A DNA stretch of 64,000 bases from Neobacillus sp. DY30 (GTDB lineage: Bacteria; Bacillota; Bacilli; Bacillales; Cytobacillaceae). The notes below the pieces were generated by a model that ran no database searches, was not told the origin of the DNA, and saw only the letters and a program-made list of their open reading frames with translations. The first letter of the stretch is position 1. Every line of letters starts with the position of its first letter. The stretch is from the NCBI RefSeq assembly GCF_030123065.1, contig NZ_CP126093.1, positions 996,001 through 1,060,000 of the forward strand. The letters are read 5' to 3'. The position numbers were made by a program, and so were the translations under genes. Shown here one piece after another: positions 57,827 through 64,000 of this stretch.

Positions 57827-59107
57827 TTAAGCATTAAGCTTTGAATCTGGATTCATAATTACTTTATCTGTCTTTACTATTTCAGGGTAACCATAGCTTC
57901 CGTGCTCACTCATGTCAAGGCCAATAATTTCTTCTTCTTCTGTAACACGCAACCCGTTCATAAAGGCTTTCATGATAGTTAAAAGGATAAAGGAGACGAT
58001 AAAAGCAAAAGCACCGCTGCTTATAACTCCTAACGCCTGAACTCCAAGTTGATGTAAACCGCCTCCGTAAAATAATCCCGGCTCACCGACTGTTGCTAAT
58101 TCCGGTGTTGCAAACAATCCTGTAGATAAGGTTCCCCAAATACCTGCAGTCCCGTGTACCGACAACGCTGCGATTGGATCATCAATACCTTTGCTTTCAA
58201 AAAATCGAATGCTATAAAATACTAGGAATCCTGCAATGAAACCGATTAGGACTGCAGCCCATGTATCAACAAATGCACAGGAGGCTGTGATAGCAACTAG
58301 TCCAGCTAAGGCACCATTCAACATCATTGGGACATCTGCTTTGCCCATTACAATCCAAGAGATAATCATTGCTGCAATCACACCTGCACCTGCAGCAAGG
58401 TTTGTGTTAACTGCTACGAAACCAAAGAAGGCGCCGTCAACAGAAACTGTACTTCCAGCGTTAAATCCAAACCACCCAACCCATAAAAGCAATACACTTA
58501 GGGCAGTAAATACTTGGTTGTGCCCTGCAAGATTATTTGCTGACCCATCTTTATTATATTTTCCGATACGAGGCTTTAGGATTAATGTGGCTGCAAATGC
58601 TGCCATCGCGCCTGTTAAGTGAACAACAGTTGAGCCTGCGAAATCTTGTTTCCCATGGTCTGCTAACCAGCCGCCACCCCAGATCCAGTGAGCAATCGGC
58701 GGATAAACGATTACTGAGAATAATACTGCAAATACAAGATATGCTCCAAGTTTTGCTCTTTCAGCAAAACCTCCAAATGCGATTGTTAAGGAAATTCCAG
58801 CAAAAGCTAATTGGAATAAAAAGAAAACAGCTCCGGAAAGTGATAAACCTTCAATATCATATCCTGAGTAGAAAAAGTCTGAAAAACCGATCAGTGCGTT
58901 TCCTGAACCGAAAATTAAACCATAACCAACTGCCCAAAACACAACAGACCCAATACCAAATGTAAGTATGGTTTTCCCTGCGATATGTCCAGCATTCTTC
59001 ATTCTGGTTGATCCGGTTTCTAGTAGAATGAAGCCTCCAATCATGAGTATAACAAGTACTGCTGAAATCATTACCCATAAACTGTTCATTAAGAATAAAG
59101 TATCCAT
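57827..59107 (-). CDS. amt: Ammonium transporter
   Basis: About 426 residues with 11 membrane helices. VFFLFQLAFAGISLTIAFGGFAERAK, VVHLTGAMAAFAATLIL, SVHGTAGIWGTL and NTNLAAGAGVIAAMI are Amt/NrgA signatures with the pore histidines. No glnK/nrgB gene is adjacent in this window, unlike B. subtilis nrgAB. TnrA-type boxes lie upstream and tnrA is the next gene. ATG at 59107 is chosen (59110 is equally possible) after GGGGGAG. Confidence 0.95.
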   Translation of the reverse strand: MDTLFLMNSLWVMISAVLVILMIGGFILLETGSTRMKNAGHIAGKTILTFGIGSVVFWAVGYGLIFGSGNALIGFSDFFYSGYDIEGLSLSGAVFFLFQLAFAGISLTIAFGGFAERAKLGAYLVFAVLFSVIVYPPIAHWIWGGGWLADHGKQDFAGSTVVHLTGAMAAFAATLILKPRIGKYNKDGSANNLAGHNQVFTALSVLLLWVGWFGFNAGSTVSVDGAFFGFVAVNTNLAAGAGVIAAMIISWIVMGKADVPMMLNGALAGLVAITASCAFVDTWAAVLIGFIAGFLVFYSIRFFESKGIDDPIAALSVHGTAGIWGTLSTGLFATPELATVGEPGLFYGGGLHQLGVQALGVISSGAFAFIVSFILLTIMKAFMNGLRVTEEEEIIGLDMSEHGSYGYPEIVKTDKVIMNPDSKLNA

Positions 59108-59128
59108 CATTTCTCCCCCTTAAGTACA

Positions 59129-59211
59129 TGTCAATTATCTTAACATTCGGTGTATTTGTATTTTTACATGGATTCAAAGTGGATTCTACAATTGTGTAAG
59201 GTTTCCTAACA
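59129..59211 (-). promoter_or_regulatory. Two TnrA/GlnR-type boxes upstream of amt
   Basis: TGTCAATTATCTTAACA (59129-59145) and TGTAAGGTTTCCTAACA (59195-59211) each keep TGTNA and TNACA ends of the TnrA/GlnR consensus with two inner deviations. The distal box would be centred near -49 of a start around 59154, an activator position. The proximal box would lie downstream of the start. Confidence 0.65.
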
Positions 59212-59303
59212 CGCTTTTTGAAAACCTAACTAATATAAGGGAGTTATTCATGCCATATTAGAGCGGAGAGGGGAAATCGCAGGCACTATTACACAGCCTA
59301 ACC

Positions 59304-59336
59304 AAAAAAATCCATCCTCTTTTTTAAGAAGATGGA
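59304..59336 (-). terminator. Terminator of tnrA
   Basis: On the minus strand TCCATCTTCTT / AAGAGGATGGA (near-complete stem), followed by seven T. The stem includes the last codons and stop of tnrA. Confidence 0.8.
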
Positions 59337-59659
59337 CCTTTCCGTAAACCAAACTGTGCATTCAATTGTCCTTGAATCATCTTTCTTGTAACCTCATTCT
59401 GATTTTGCTTTTTCTGAGCTCGAAGCATTTCTTTTCTAATTTCATGAGTTTGAACACCGTCTTCAATCTTGTTTGCAATTTCCACCAATAACTCAACATC
59501 TGCAAAGGAATATTTTCTGCTCCCGCCTGACGATCTTTCGGGGAAAATTAATTTTCGTTCCTCATAGTAACGTATTTGCCGTTCTGAAAGACCCGTTAGG
59601 TCCCGAACAATTCCAATCGTAATTACCTTTTTATCTTTATATGACGAATCATTTGCCAA
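59324..59659 (-). CDS. tnrA: Nitrogen-limitation regulator TnrA
   Basis: 111 residues. [36 protein letters not shown] is the MerR-type DNA-binding domain, and [24 protein letters not shown] matches TnrA rather than GlnR. The short C-terminus [12 protein letters not shown] is the part of TnrA bound by feedback-inhibited glutamine synthetase. TTG at 59659 is chosen: it lies 8 bases after GGTGAGATC and aligns with the B. subtilis start. A TnrA-type box upstream suggests autoregulation. It should control amt and the purine/urease operon in this window. Confidence 0.93.
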   Translation of the reverse strand: MANDSSYKDKKVITIGIVRDLTGLSERQIRYYEERKLIFPERSSGGSRKYSFADVELLVEIANKIEDGVQTHEIRKEMLRAQKKQNQNEVTRKMIQGQLNAQFGLRKGPSS

Positions 59660-59705
59660 TTTTGATCTCACCACGCTCTTATGTGATTAGTTATACCATA
59701 ATCTA

Positions 59706-59722
59706 TGTTAATTTTCCTAACA
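59706..59722 (-). promoter_or_regulatory. TnrA/GlnR-type box upstream of tnrA
   Basis: TGTTAATTTTCCTAACA fits the consensus except at positions 7 and 11. It overlaps the likely -35 region of a tnrA promoter whose -10 would be TATAAC (59695-59690, minus strand). Confidence 0.6.
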
Positions 59723-59739
59723 TTGATTGGATATTGATA

Positions 59740-59922
59740 CTACGTACTTTCGGTGTTTAGTGTATTTTTTTGGGGGAAAGTCTTTTTAAAAATAATTTGC
59801 AGTTCACTTAATGTGAGGGAATACAGATCATCGTCAGAAGCGTTATAAAGACCAGATTCAATTAATCTATTAATGTAAAATAGTTTAAGTGTTTCGACTC
59901 CTTTACGCAATTGATTTGTCAT
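59740..59922 (-). CDS. Fur-regulated basic protein family (FbpA-like)
   Basis: 60 residues. MTNQLRKGVETLKLFYINRLIESGLY and LYSLTLSELQIIFKK match the FbpA family of small basic proteins, which in B. subtilis help an iron-sparing response with the FsrA RNA. GAGGAGGG precedes the ATG. Follows another small gene by 19 bases. No Fur box was recognised upstream, so iron control here is unproven. Confidence 0.75.
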   Translation of the reverse strand: MTNQLRKGVETLKLFYINRLIESGLYNASDDDLYSLTLSELQIIFKKTFPQKNTLNTEST

Positions 59923-59941
59923 TGCAGCTTCCCTCCTCGTT

Positions 59942-60079
59942 TTATCGATTTTGAAGTGCGCGAATCAGTTCATGTGCACGGGAGCCAAGTTTTTTCATAA
60001 GCTCTTCATACAATTCATCCCTTCGTTTATCCAGCTGTAAAATCTTTTCAGCTAATTTAATATCATTCGTTCTATACAT
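59942..60079 (-). CDS. Small charged helical protein (45 residues)
   Basis: AAGGGGAG lies 7 bases before the ATG. The sequence is strongly helical and charged (IKLAEKILQLDKRRDELYEE near the start, GSRAHELIRALQNR at the end). Same direction as the FbpA-like gene and only 19 bases from it, so likely one operon. Function unknown. Confidence 0.65.
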   Translation of the reverse strand: MYRTNDIKLAEKILQLDKRRDELYEELMKKLGSRAHELIRALQNR

Positions 60080-60138
60080 CGCCAATCTCCCCTTCACTAA
60101 AAAGTATGTATTCTAAAAGTTAACGAAATAATTTGAAT

Positions 60139-60169
60139 TTGTCAGGGATTGTGTCAGAAACACTGACAA
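60139..60169. promoter_or_regulatory. Nested dyad upstream of the FbpA-like operon
   Basis: TGTCAGAAACACTGACA (60152-60168) is a palindrome with 6-bp arms; a further TTGTCAG at 60139 makes a second, wider dyad with CTGACAA. It fits the TnrA consensus except at the two central positions 10 and 11. About 80 bases upstream of the 45-residue gene. Confidence 0.4.
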
Positions 60170-60206
60170 GATTTTTGATTTTGAAGAGGAAATCTTACAA
60201 AATCAA

Positions 60207-60234
60207 AAGAACCAGGCGTTAACTCCTGGTTCTT
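60207..60234 (-). terminator. Terminator of the coiled-coil gene
   Basis: AAGAACCAGG / CCTGGTTCTT with an 8-base loop, followed on the minus strand by TTTTGATTTTG. Confidence 0.8.
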
Positions 60235-60243
60235 ACATACCTT

Positions 60244-60546
60244 TTAATAATCTCCATCGAATGGTGTGAATGGGAAGTTAAAACGTCTTTCCACTTGACG
60301 CAGGCGTTGATTAACACGCTGCAAGCGGCGCTGAAGTTGGTTTACATCACGTTGAAGTTGATTAATTTCTCTTTCCTGCCGCTCATTTTCTCTTTCTAGA
60401 CGAGTGACTCTTCGCTCCAGCTGTTGTGGCTGTCTATCAGGATCATAAGGGTCATACTGTTGTTGTTGAGCATACGGATCATACTGTTCATATTGATTGT
60501 AGTCATTTTGTGTTGGTGGTGCTTGATAATAGCCATATGGATACAT
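60244..60546 (-). CDS. Tyr/Gln-rich coiled-coil protein
   Basis: 100 residues in two parts. Residues 1-42 are low-complexity, rich in Tyr, Pro, Gln and Asp (YPYGYYQAPPTQ, YDPYAQQQQYDPYD). Residues 43-92 are a continuous Arg/Gln/Glu-rich coiled coil with heptad leucines and valines (LERRVTRLERENERQEREI). It ends FNFPFTPFDGDY. The make-up recalls Bacillus spore-coat-associated proteins, but identity is not established. AAAGGGAGAG precedes the ATG. Confidence 0.7.
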   Translation of the reverse strand: MYPYGYYQAPPTQNDYNQYEQYDPYAQQQQYDPYDPDRQPQQLERRVTRLERENERQEREINQLQRDVNQLQRRLQRVNQRLRQVERRFNFPFTPFDGDY

Positions 60547-60745
60547 TGGGCAACTCTCCCTTTTTTAAATTAATACCATATAGATTATGTAGTCATCTGC
60601 GGAGAGTGTGGGCAGGTGCCTAGAAATATGCATGGCCGATAATGAAAAATAAATGGAGCGAGGCAATTATCCTTTTAATACTATTTTTATATTACTTTTT
60701 TAGCGAATTAAAATAGTAAACGATTAAAGTATCGCTAATAAAATA

Positions 60746-60774
60746 TTGAATAAGTCAACAAAAAAAGTTATAAT
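60746..60774 (+). promoter_or_regulatory. Sigma-A promoter of artPQR
   Basis: TTGAAT, 17-base spacer, TATAAT, 70 bases before artP. The rest of 60547-60843 is AT-rich and shows only a GGCAGGTGCC fragment near 60610. Confidence 0.75.
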
Positions 60775-60843
60775 CACTTATATTCTAAAAATTTTAAATG
60801 TTTAAAAGATTGGTTTATTAAAAAAATATTTGGGGGGTCAAAA

Positions 60844-61662
60844 ATGAAGAAGGCAAAATATGTAGTCACGTTTATGGTCATGGTTTTTATGTTCATTCTA
60901 ACTGCTTGCGGCTCGAGTGAAACAAGTGGGAACGGCTCGGATTCTAGTGAAGAAAAGAAAACTCTCCGTGTTGTAACCGACGCAGCCTATGCCCCATTTG
61001 AGTATCAGGATAAGGGTGAAATTGTTGGGTTTGATATTGATTTAATTAAAGCGGTTGCGAAAGAAGCAGGATACGAAATTGATATTGCCCACACAGGCTG
61101 GGATCCATTATTTGTAGAATTAGAGAAAAAAATTGCTGATATTGGTATCTCGTCTATTACGATTAATGAGGATAGAAAGAAAACGTATGACTTTTCGGTA
61201 CCATACTTCTTATCTACTAATATGATTCTGGTTCCAGAAGGAAGCGATATTAAGAGTGCCGAAGATTTGAAAGATAAAACCGTTGCAGTTCAAAACGCAA
61301 CTACAGGGCAGGAAGCGGTTGAAGGACTGCTTGGTAAAAACAGCAGCCAAATTAAAAAATTTAAAAATAATAACTTGGCCATTTTAGAACTTAAGAATAA
61401 AGGCGCAGATGCAGTTGTTGCGGATAACACGGTTATTGAAGAATATGTAAAAAATAATCCGAATGATAAATTTGTCGTGATTGAAGATGTTGATGCTTTT
61501 GCTCAAGAGTTCTATGGTTTAATGTTTCCAAAGGGAAGCAAGTTAAAGGCTGATTTTGATAAAGCGCTAAACGAAGTTTTCGATAACGGCACATATGCAA
61601 AAATCTACAACGAATGGTTTAAGGTAGATCCAGACGTTCAAATACTAAAAGACCAACAATAA
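60844..61662 (+). CDS. artP: Amino-acid ABC transporter substrate-binding lipoprotein (ArtP-like)
   Basis: 272 residues. Lipoprotein signal with lipobox ILTAC (Cys22), then an SBP_bac_3 domain: LRVVTDAAYAPFEYQDKGEIVGFDIDLIKAVA, HTGWDPLFVELEKKIADIGISSITI and FSVPYF. Anchored outside the membrane, it captures a polar amino acid, most likely arginine by analogy with B. subtilis ArtP. TGGGGGG-type RBS precedes the ATG. A hairpin follows the stop. Confidence 0.9.
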   Translation: MKKAKYVVTFMVMVFMFILTACGSSETSGNGSDSSEEKKTLRVVTDAAYAPFEYQDKGEIVGFDIDLIKAVAKEAGYEIDIAHTGWDPLFVELEKKIADIGISSITINEDRKKTYDFSVPYFLSTNMILVPEGSDIKSAEDLKDKTVAVQNATTGQEAVEGLLGKNSSQIKKFKNNNLAILELKNKGADAVVADNTVIEEYVKNNPNDKFVVIEDVDAFAQEFYGLMFPKGSKLKADFDKALNEVFDNGTYAKIYNEWFKVDPDVQILKDQQ

Positions 61663-61667
61663 TCATA

Positions 61668-61708
61668 AAATTGCGTAACTCTTGAAAACTAGAAGTTACG
61701 CAATTTTT
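61668..61708 (+). terminator. Intercistronic terminator/attenuator between artP and artQ
   Basis: AAATTGCGTAACT / AGTTACGCAATTT, a perfect 13-bp stem with a 13-base loop followed by T's. It probably limits readthrough so that the binding protein outnumbers the membrane components. Confidence 0.85.
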
Positions 61709-61769
61709 GGTTTTAACCCTAGTCTTACATAATTTAACAGAGGGTCAACGTATGCATAGGAGGAGTTTT

Positions 61770-62426
61770 ATGGGTATTCAGTGGGATATTTTAGCAGAAT
61801 ACGCACCCTTTTTTCTAAAGGGGACGCTGCTTACAATTGGATTATCGTTAGCTGGTATTTTATTAGGGACAATCCTTGGATTGTTTATCGGTTTAGGGAA
61901 AATGATGAAAAATAAATACTTATCCTTGCCGTTTGGCATTTATATCACGATTTTCCGTGGCACACCAATGCTGGTACAGATTATGTTAATTCATTTTGCG
62001 GTAGTACCACTGTTTACTGGCGGAACGAATGCGATTGCCGCAACTATTGTAACGCTATCATTAAATTCTGCAGCATACATTGCTGAAATCTTTCGTGCAG
62101 GAATACAATCTATTGATAGGGGGCAAATGGAAGCGGCCCGTTCACTCGGTATGACACATGTACAAGCTATGCGTTATGTTATTCTCCCACAAGCGTCAAA
62201 ACGAATGATTCCACCTTTAGGTAATGAATTTATTGTTTTAATTAAAGAATCGTCGCTTGCTTCAATCGTTGCAGCTCCAGAGCTCATGTATTGGGGACAA
62301 GCCATGCAAGGCCAATATTTCCGCGTATGGGAGCCATATATTACGGCCGCACTTATTTACCTTGTATTAACGCTTTCGCTAAGCTACTTATTAAGTCGTC
62401 TTGAAAGGAAGTTGGCAACAGAATGA
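61770..62426 (+). CDS. artQ: Amino-acid ABC transporter permease (ArtQ-like)
   Basis: 218 residues with about five membrane helices. [27 protein letters not shown] at the start and the coupling motif [43 protein letters not shown] are typical HisM/HEQRo permease features. The ATG at 61770 follows AGGAGGAG. It overlaps artR by four bases. Confidence 0.93.
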   Translation: MGIQWDILAEYAPFFLKGTLLTIGLSLAGILLGTILGLFIGLGKMMKNKYLSLPFGIYITIFRGTPMLVQIMLIHFAVVPLFTGGTNAIAATIVTLSLNSAAYIAEIFRAGIQSIDRGQMEAARSLGMTHVQAMRYVILPQASKRMIPPLGNEFIVLIKESSLASIVAAPELMYWGQAMQGQYFRVWEPYITAALIYLVLTLSLSYLLSRLERKLATE

Positions 62427-63145
62427 TTAAAGTGAAAAATTTAAAAAAATCATTTGGAATGAATGTTGTCCTAAAGGATATTAATGTAACCGTAAAGCCG
62501 CAAGAGGTGGTAGTCGTAATCGGTCCATCTGGTTCAGGTAAATCTACATTCCTGCGCTGTATAAATCTTTTAGAAACCATTACGGATGGACATGTCTATA
62601 TAGAAGGAACCGATATTACCGACAAAAAGACTGATATTAATAAAGTAAGGACCGAAGTGGGGATGGTTTTTCAGCAGTTTAATCTATTCCCGCATAAAAA
62701 GGTCATTGAAAACATCATGCTCGCTCCTATGAAGGTTAGAAATATTTCTGCTGAGCAGGCACGAAAAAAAGGTTTAGAGCTTTTAAGAAAAGTAGGATTA
62801 GAGGATAAAGCTGAGGCGTATCCTGATTCCTTGTCCGGCGGACAAAAGCAGCGTGTTGCGATTGCCAGGGCGCTTGCAATGGAGCCGAAAATCATGCTGT
62901 TTGATGAACCAACCTCTGCTCTTGACCCTGAAATGGTCGGAGAGGTTTTGGAGGTTATGAAGCAGCTTGCCAAAGAGGGCATGACCATGGTTGTTGTCAC
63001 TCATGAAATGGGGTTTGCAAAAGAAGTAGGGGACCGAGTGATATTTATGGATGGCGGGCTCATTGTTGAAGAAAATACCCCAAATGAATTATTTGATTAT
63101 CCAAAGGAATCTCGAACCAAAGCCTTTTTGAGTAAGGTATTATAA
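62423..63145 (+). CDS. artR: Amino-acid ABC transporter ATPase (ArtR-like)
   Basis: 240 residues. Walker [17 protein letters not shown]-loop [16 protein letters not shown], signature [15 protein letters not shown], Walker [20 protein letters not shown] and H-loop VVTHEMGFA. Energises ArtPQ import. Terminator follows. Confidence 0.95.
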   Translation: MIKVKNLKKSFGMNVVLKDINVTVKPQEVVVVIGPSGSGKSTFLRCINLLETITDGHVYIEGTDITDKKTDINKVRTEVGMVFQQFNLFPHKKVIENIMLAPMKVRNISAEQARKKGLELLRKVGLEDKAEAYPDSLSGGQKQRVAIARALAMEPKIMLFDEPTSALDPEMVGEVLEVMKQLAKEGMTMVVVTHEMGFAKEVGDRVIFMDGGLIVEENTPNELFDYPKESRTKAFLSKVL

Positions 63146-63146
63146 C

Positions 63147-63176
63147 ATCGGAAGGCAGGTGCCTCCCGATTTTTTT
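63147..63176 (+). terminator. Terminator of artPQR
   Basis: ATCGGAAGGCA / TGCCTCCCGAT, 11-bp stem with one mismatch, followed by seven T. Confidence 0.85.
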
Positions 63177-63351
63177 ATTACCTGTATTGTAGCCAAATTG
63201 AAATATAATTGAAATCTGAATTAAAAATTCGTTTGGTAGAATCGATATAATTGGGACTAAAAATGAGTACGCAGTTCGTATTGTATAGAGGAATATTTCT
63301 GCCTCTTTTCCATATGAATGACATAGAAGTGGTGGTATAGGAGGGTAAGTC

Positions 63352-64000
63352 ATGACAGTGGAAAGTCAATTAGTAAAAAAGTCATATTATCAAATGTACA
63401 TAAATGAACATGAAGACGTGCAGCCAATCCGGGTATTAGGCGAAGCATATCAGGAAGAGCTTCAAAAAGACCTGCCTAATTTAACATCTATTCGTTTCGC
63501 ACAAGGTGAAATTTATTTTCATAATCGGGACTTTGAAGCAGCCATTTTTAAATGGGAAAACATTGCTGGTGAACTTGAATTATGGGCTAAGAAAAATATT
63601 GCGGATGCCTACTATGAATCAGGTCTTCTCTCAAACGCAGAGGATCTTTATCTTTCAATTGAAACGAATAATCTCACATTAAAGACAGAGGTTGCACTGC
63701 AGCTTTTTTCACTCTACATTGATCGGGAGAAGCGTGACGAAGCAGTTGAGATAATCAAAAAAACGATTGATTCAAACCCAGATTACCCAAATGTGACCGA
63801 TATCGCACGTTCCTATTTTGAGGATCAGCAGGATTGGGATAATGCCATTGAATTGGCAGTAAACGAAGCGAAGCGAACAGGTTCAATTGAGTGGTTTGAA
63901 ATCGTAAATTCTTATGTGAAAAAAGATCTTACGAAAAGGTTACATCCGAATTACTTCACACAAGCTATATTTGAATTGTGCAGCATAGATCAGAGAATGT
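63352..64000 (+). CDS. TPR-like repeat protein (3' truncated by window end)
   Basis: 216 residues visible, open to the window edge. Helical pairs resembling tetratricopeptide repeats: IRFAQGEIYFHNRDFEAAIFKWENI, NIADAYYESGLLSNAEDLYLSI, and VALQLFSLYIDREKRDEAVEII. Soluble, acidic, probably a scaffold for protein contacts; the C-terminal part outside the window may hold another domain. ATG at 63352 follows TAGGAGGG. Identity of the full protein cannot be given. Confidence 0.75.
   Translation, partial: MTVESQLVKKSYYQMYINEHEDVQPIRVLGEAYQEELQKDLPNLTSIRFAQGEIYFHNRDFEAAIFKWENIAGELELWAKKNIADAYYESGLLSNAEDLYLSIETNNLTLKTEVALQLFSLYIDREKRDEAVEIIKKTIDSNPDYPNVTDIARSYFEDQQDWDNAIELAVNEAKRTGSIEWFEIVNSYVKKDLTKRLHPNYFTQAIFELCSIDQRM

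Noticed and set aside
60080..60130. Fur box for the FbpA-like operon
   Set aside because: No sequence close to GATAATGATTATCATTATC was found upstream.

Overview
The window looks like chromosome from a low-GC, spore-forming Bacillaceae bacterium (Bacillus in the broad sense). It has AGGAGG-type ribosome binding sites, B. subtilis-like regulators (TnrA, Rex, CcpA and T-box signals), a B. subtilis-type ilv-leu operon, ArtPQR, a Fur-regulated basic protein (FbpA-like) gene and many Bacillus DUF families. No rRNA, tRNA, transposase, prophage or CRISPR array was seen. Assignments are by eye from sequence motifs; no database search was run.

Layout. 1-7.9 kb: tail of a peptide/nickel-type ABC ATPase; a large secreted GH59 galactosidase with a perfect cre (CcpA) site; adhE with a Rex operator. 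7.9-8.7 kb: a 53-bp tandem hairpin array and a decayed two-cluster ferredoxin. 9.2-22.7 kb: the main metabolic island. guaD-ade reads left. Reading right is one compact operon: OHCU decarboxylase, uricase, HIU hydrolase, allantoinase, allantoate amidohydrolase, an M20 hydrolase and the urease set ureABCEFGD. Together these would take urate to ammonia and CO2. A perfect TnrA box sits between the two units, about 50 bp upstream of a plausible start of transcription. ureG carries a frameshift.

22.9-44.4 kb: a gene-dense accessory stretch. It holds a PadR regulator with a repeated palindromic operator and an alpha/beta hydrolase, azoreductase, dipeptidase, GDSL hydrolase, peptidase E, hemolysin III, a beta-helix protein, GNATs, phosphatases and several tiny genes. 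Many genes here are broken: an aminoglycoside-phosphotransferase homologue, maltose acetyltransferase, a phosphatase-GNAT fusion and ynfA. There is also one MITE-like element and a second locus of the 53-bp hairpin family.

44.4-55.9 kb: the complete branched-chain amino-acid operon on the minus strand, ilvE-ilvD-[T-box]-ilvB-ilvH-ilvC-leuA-leuB-leuC-leuD. It has a perfect upstream cre site and a good sigma-A promoter. 56-60.6 kb: exonuclease plus DUF294 nucleotidyltransferase, amt and tnrA with TnrA-type boxes, FbpA-like small genes, and a coiled-coil protein. 60.8-63.2 kb: the artPQR amino-acid ABC transporter. The right edge cuts a TPR-like gene.

Common thread: TnrA, Amt, purine/urea catabolism, the arginine-type transporter and the branched-chain operon all concern nitrogen supply. 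TnrA-type boxes lie at three of these loci: the purine cluster, amt and tnrA.
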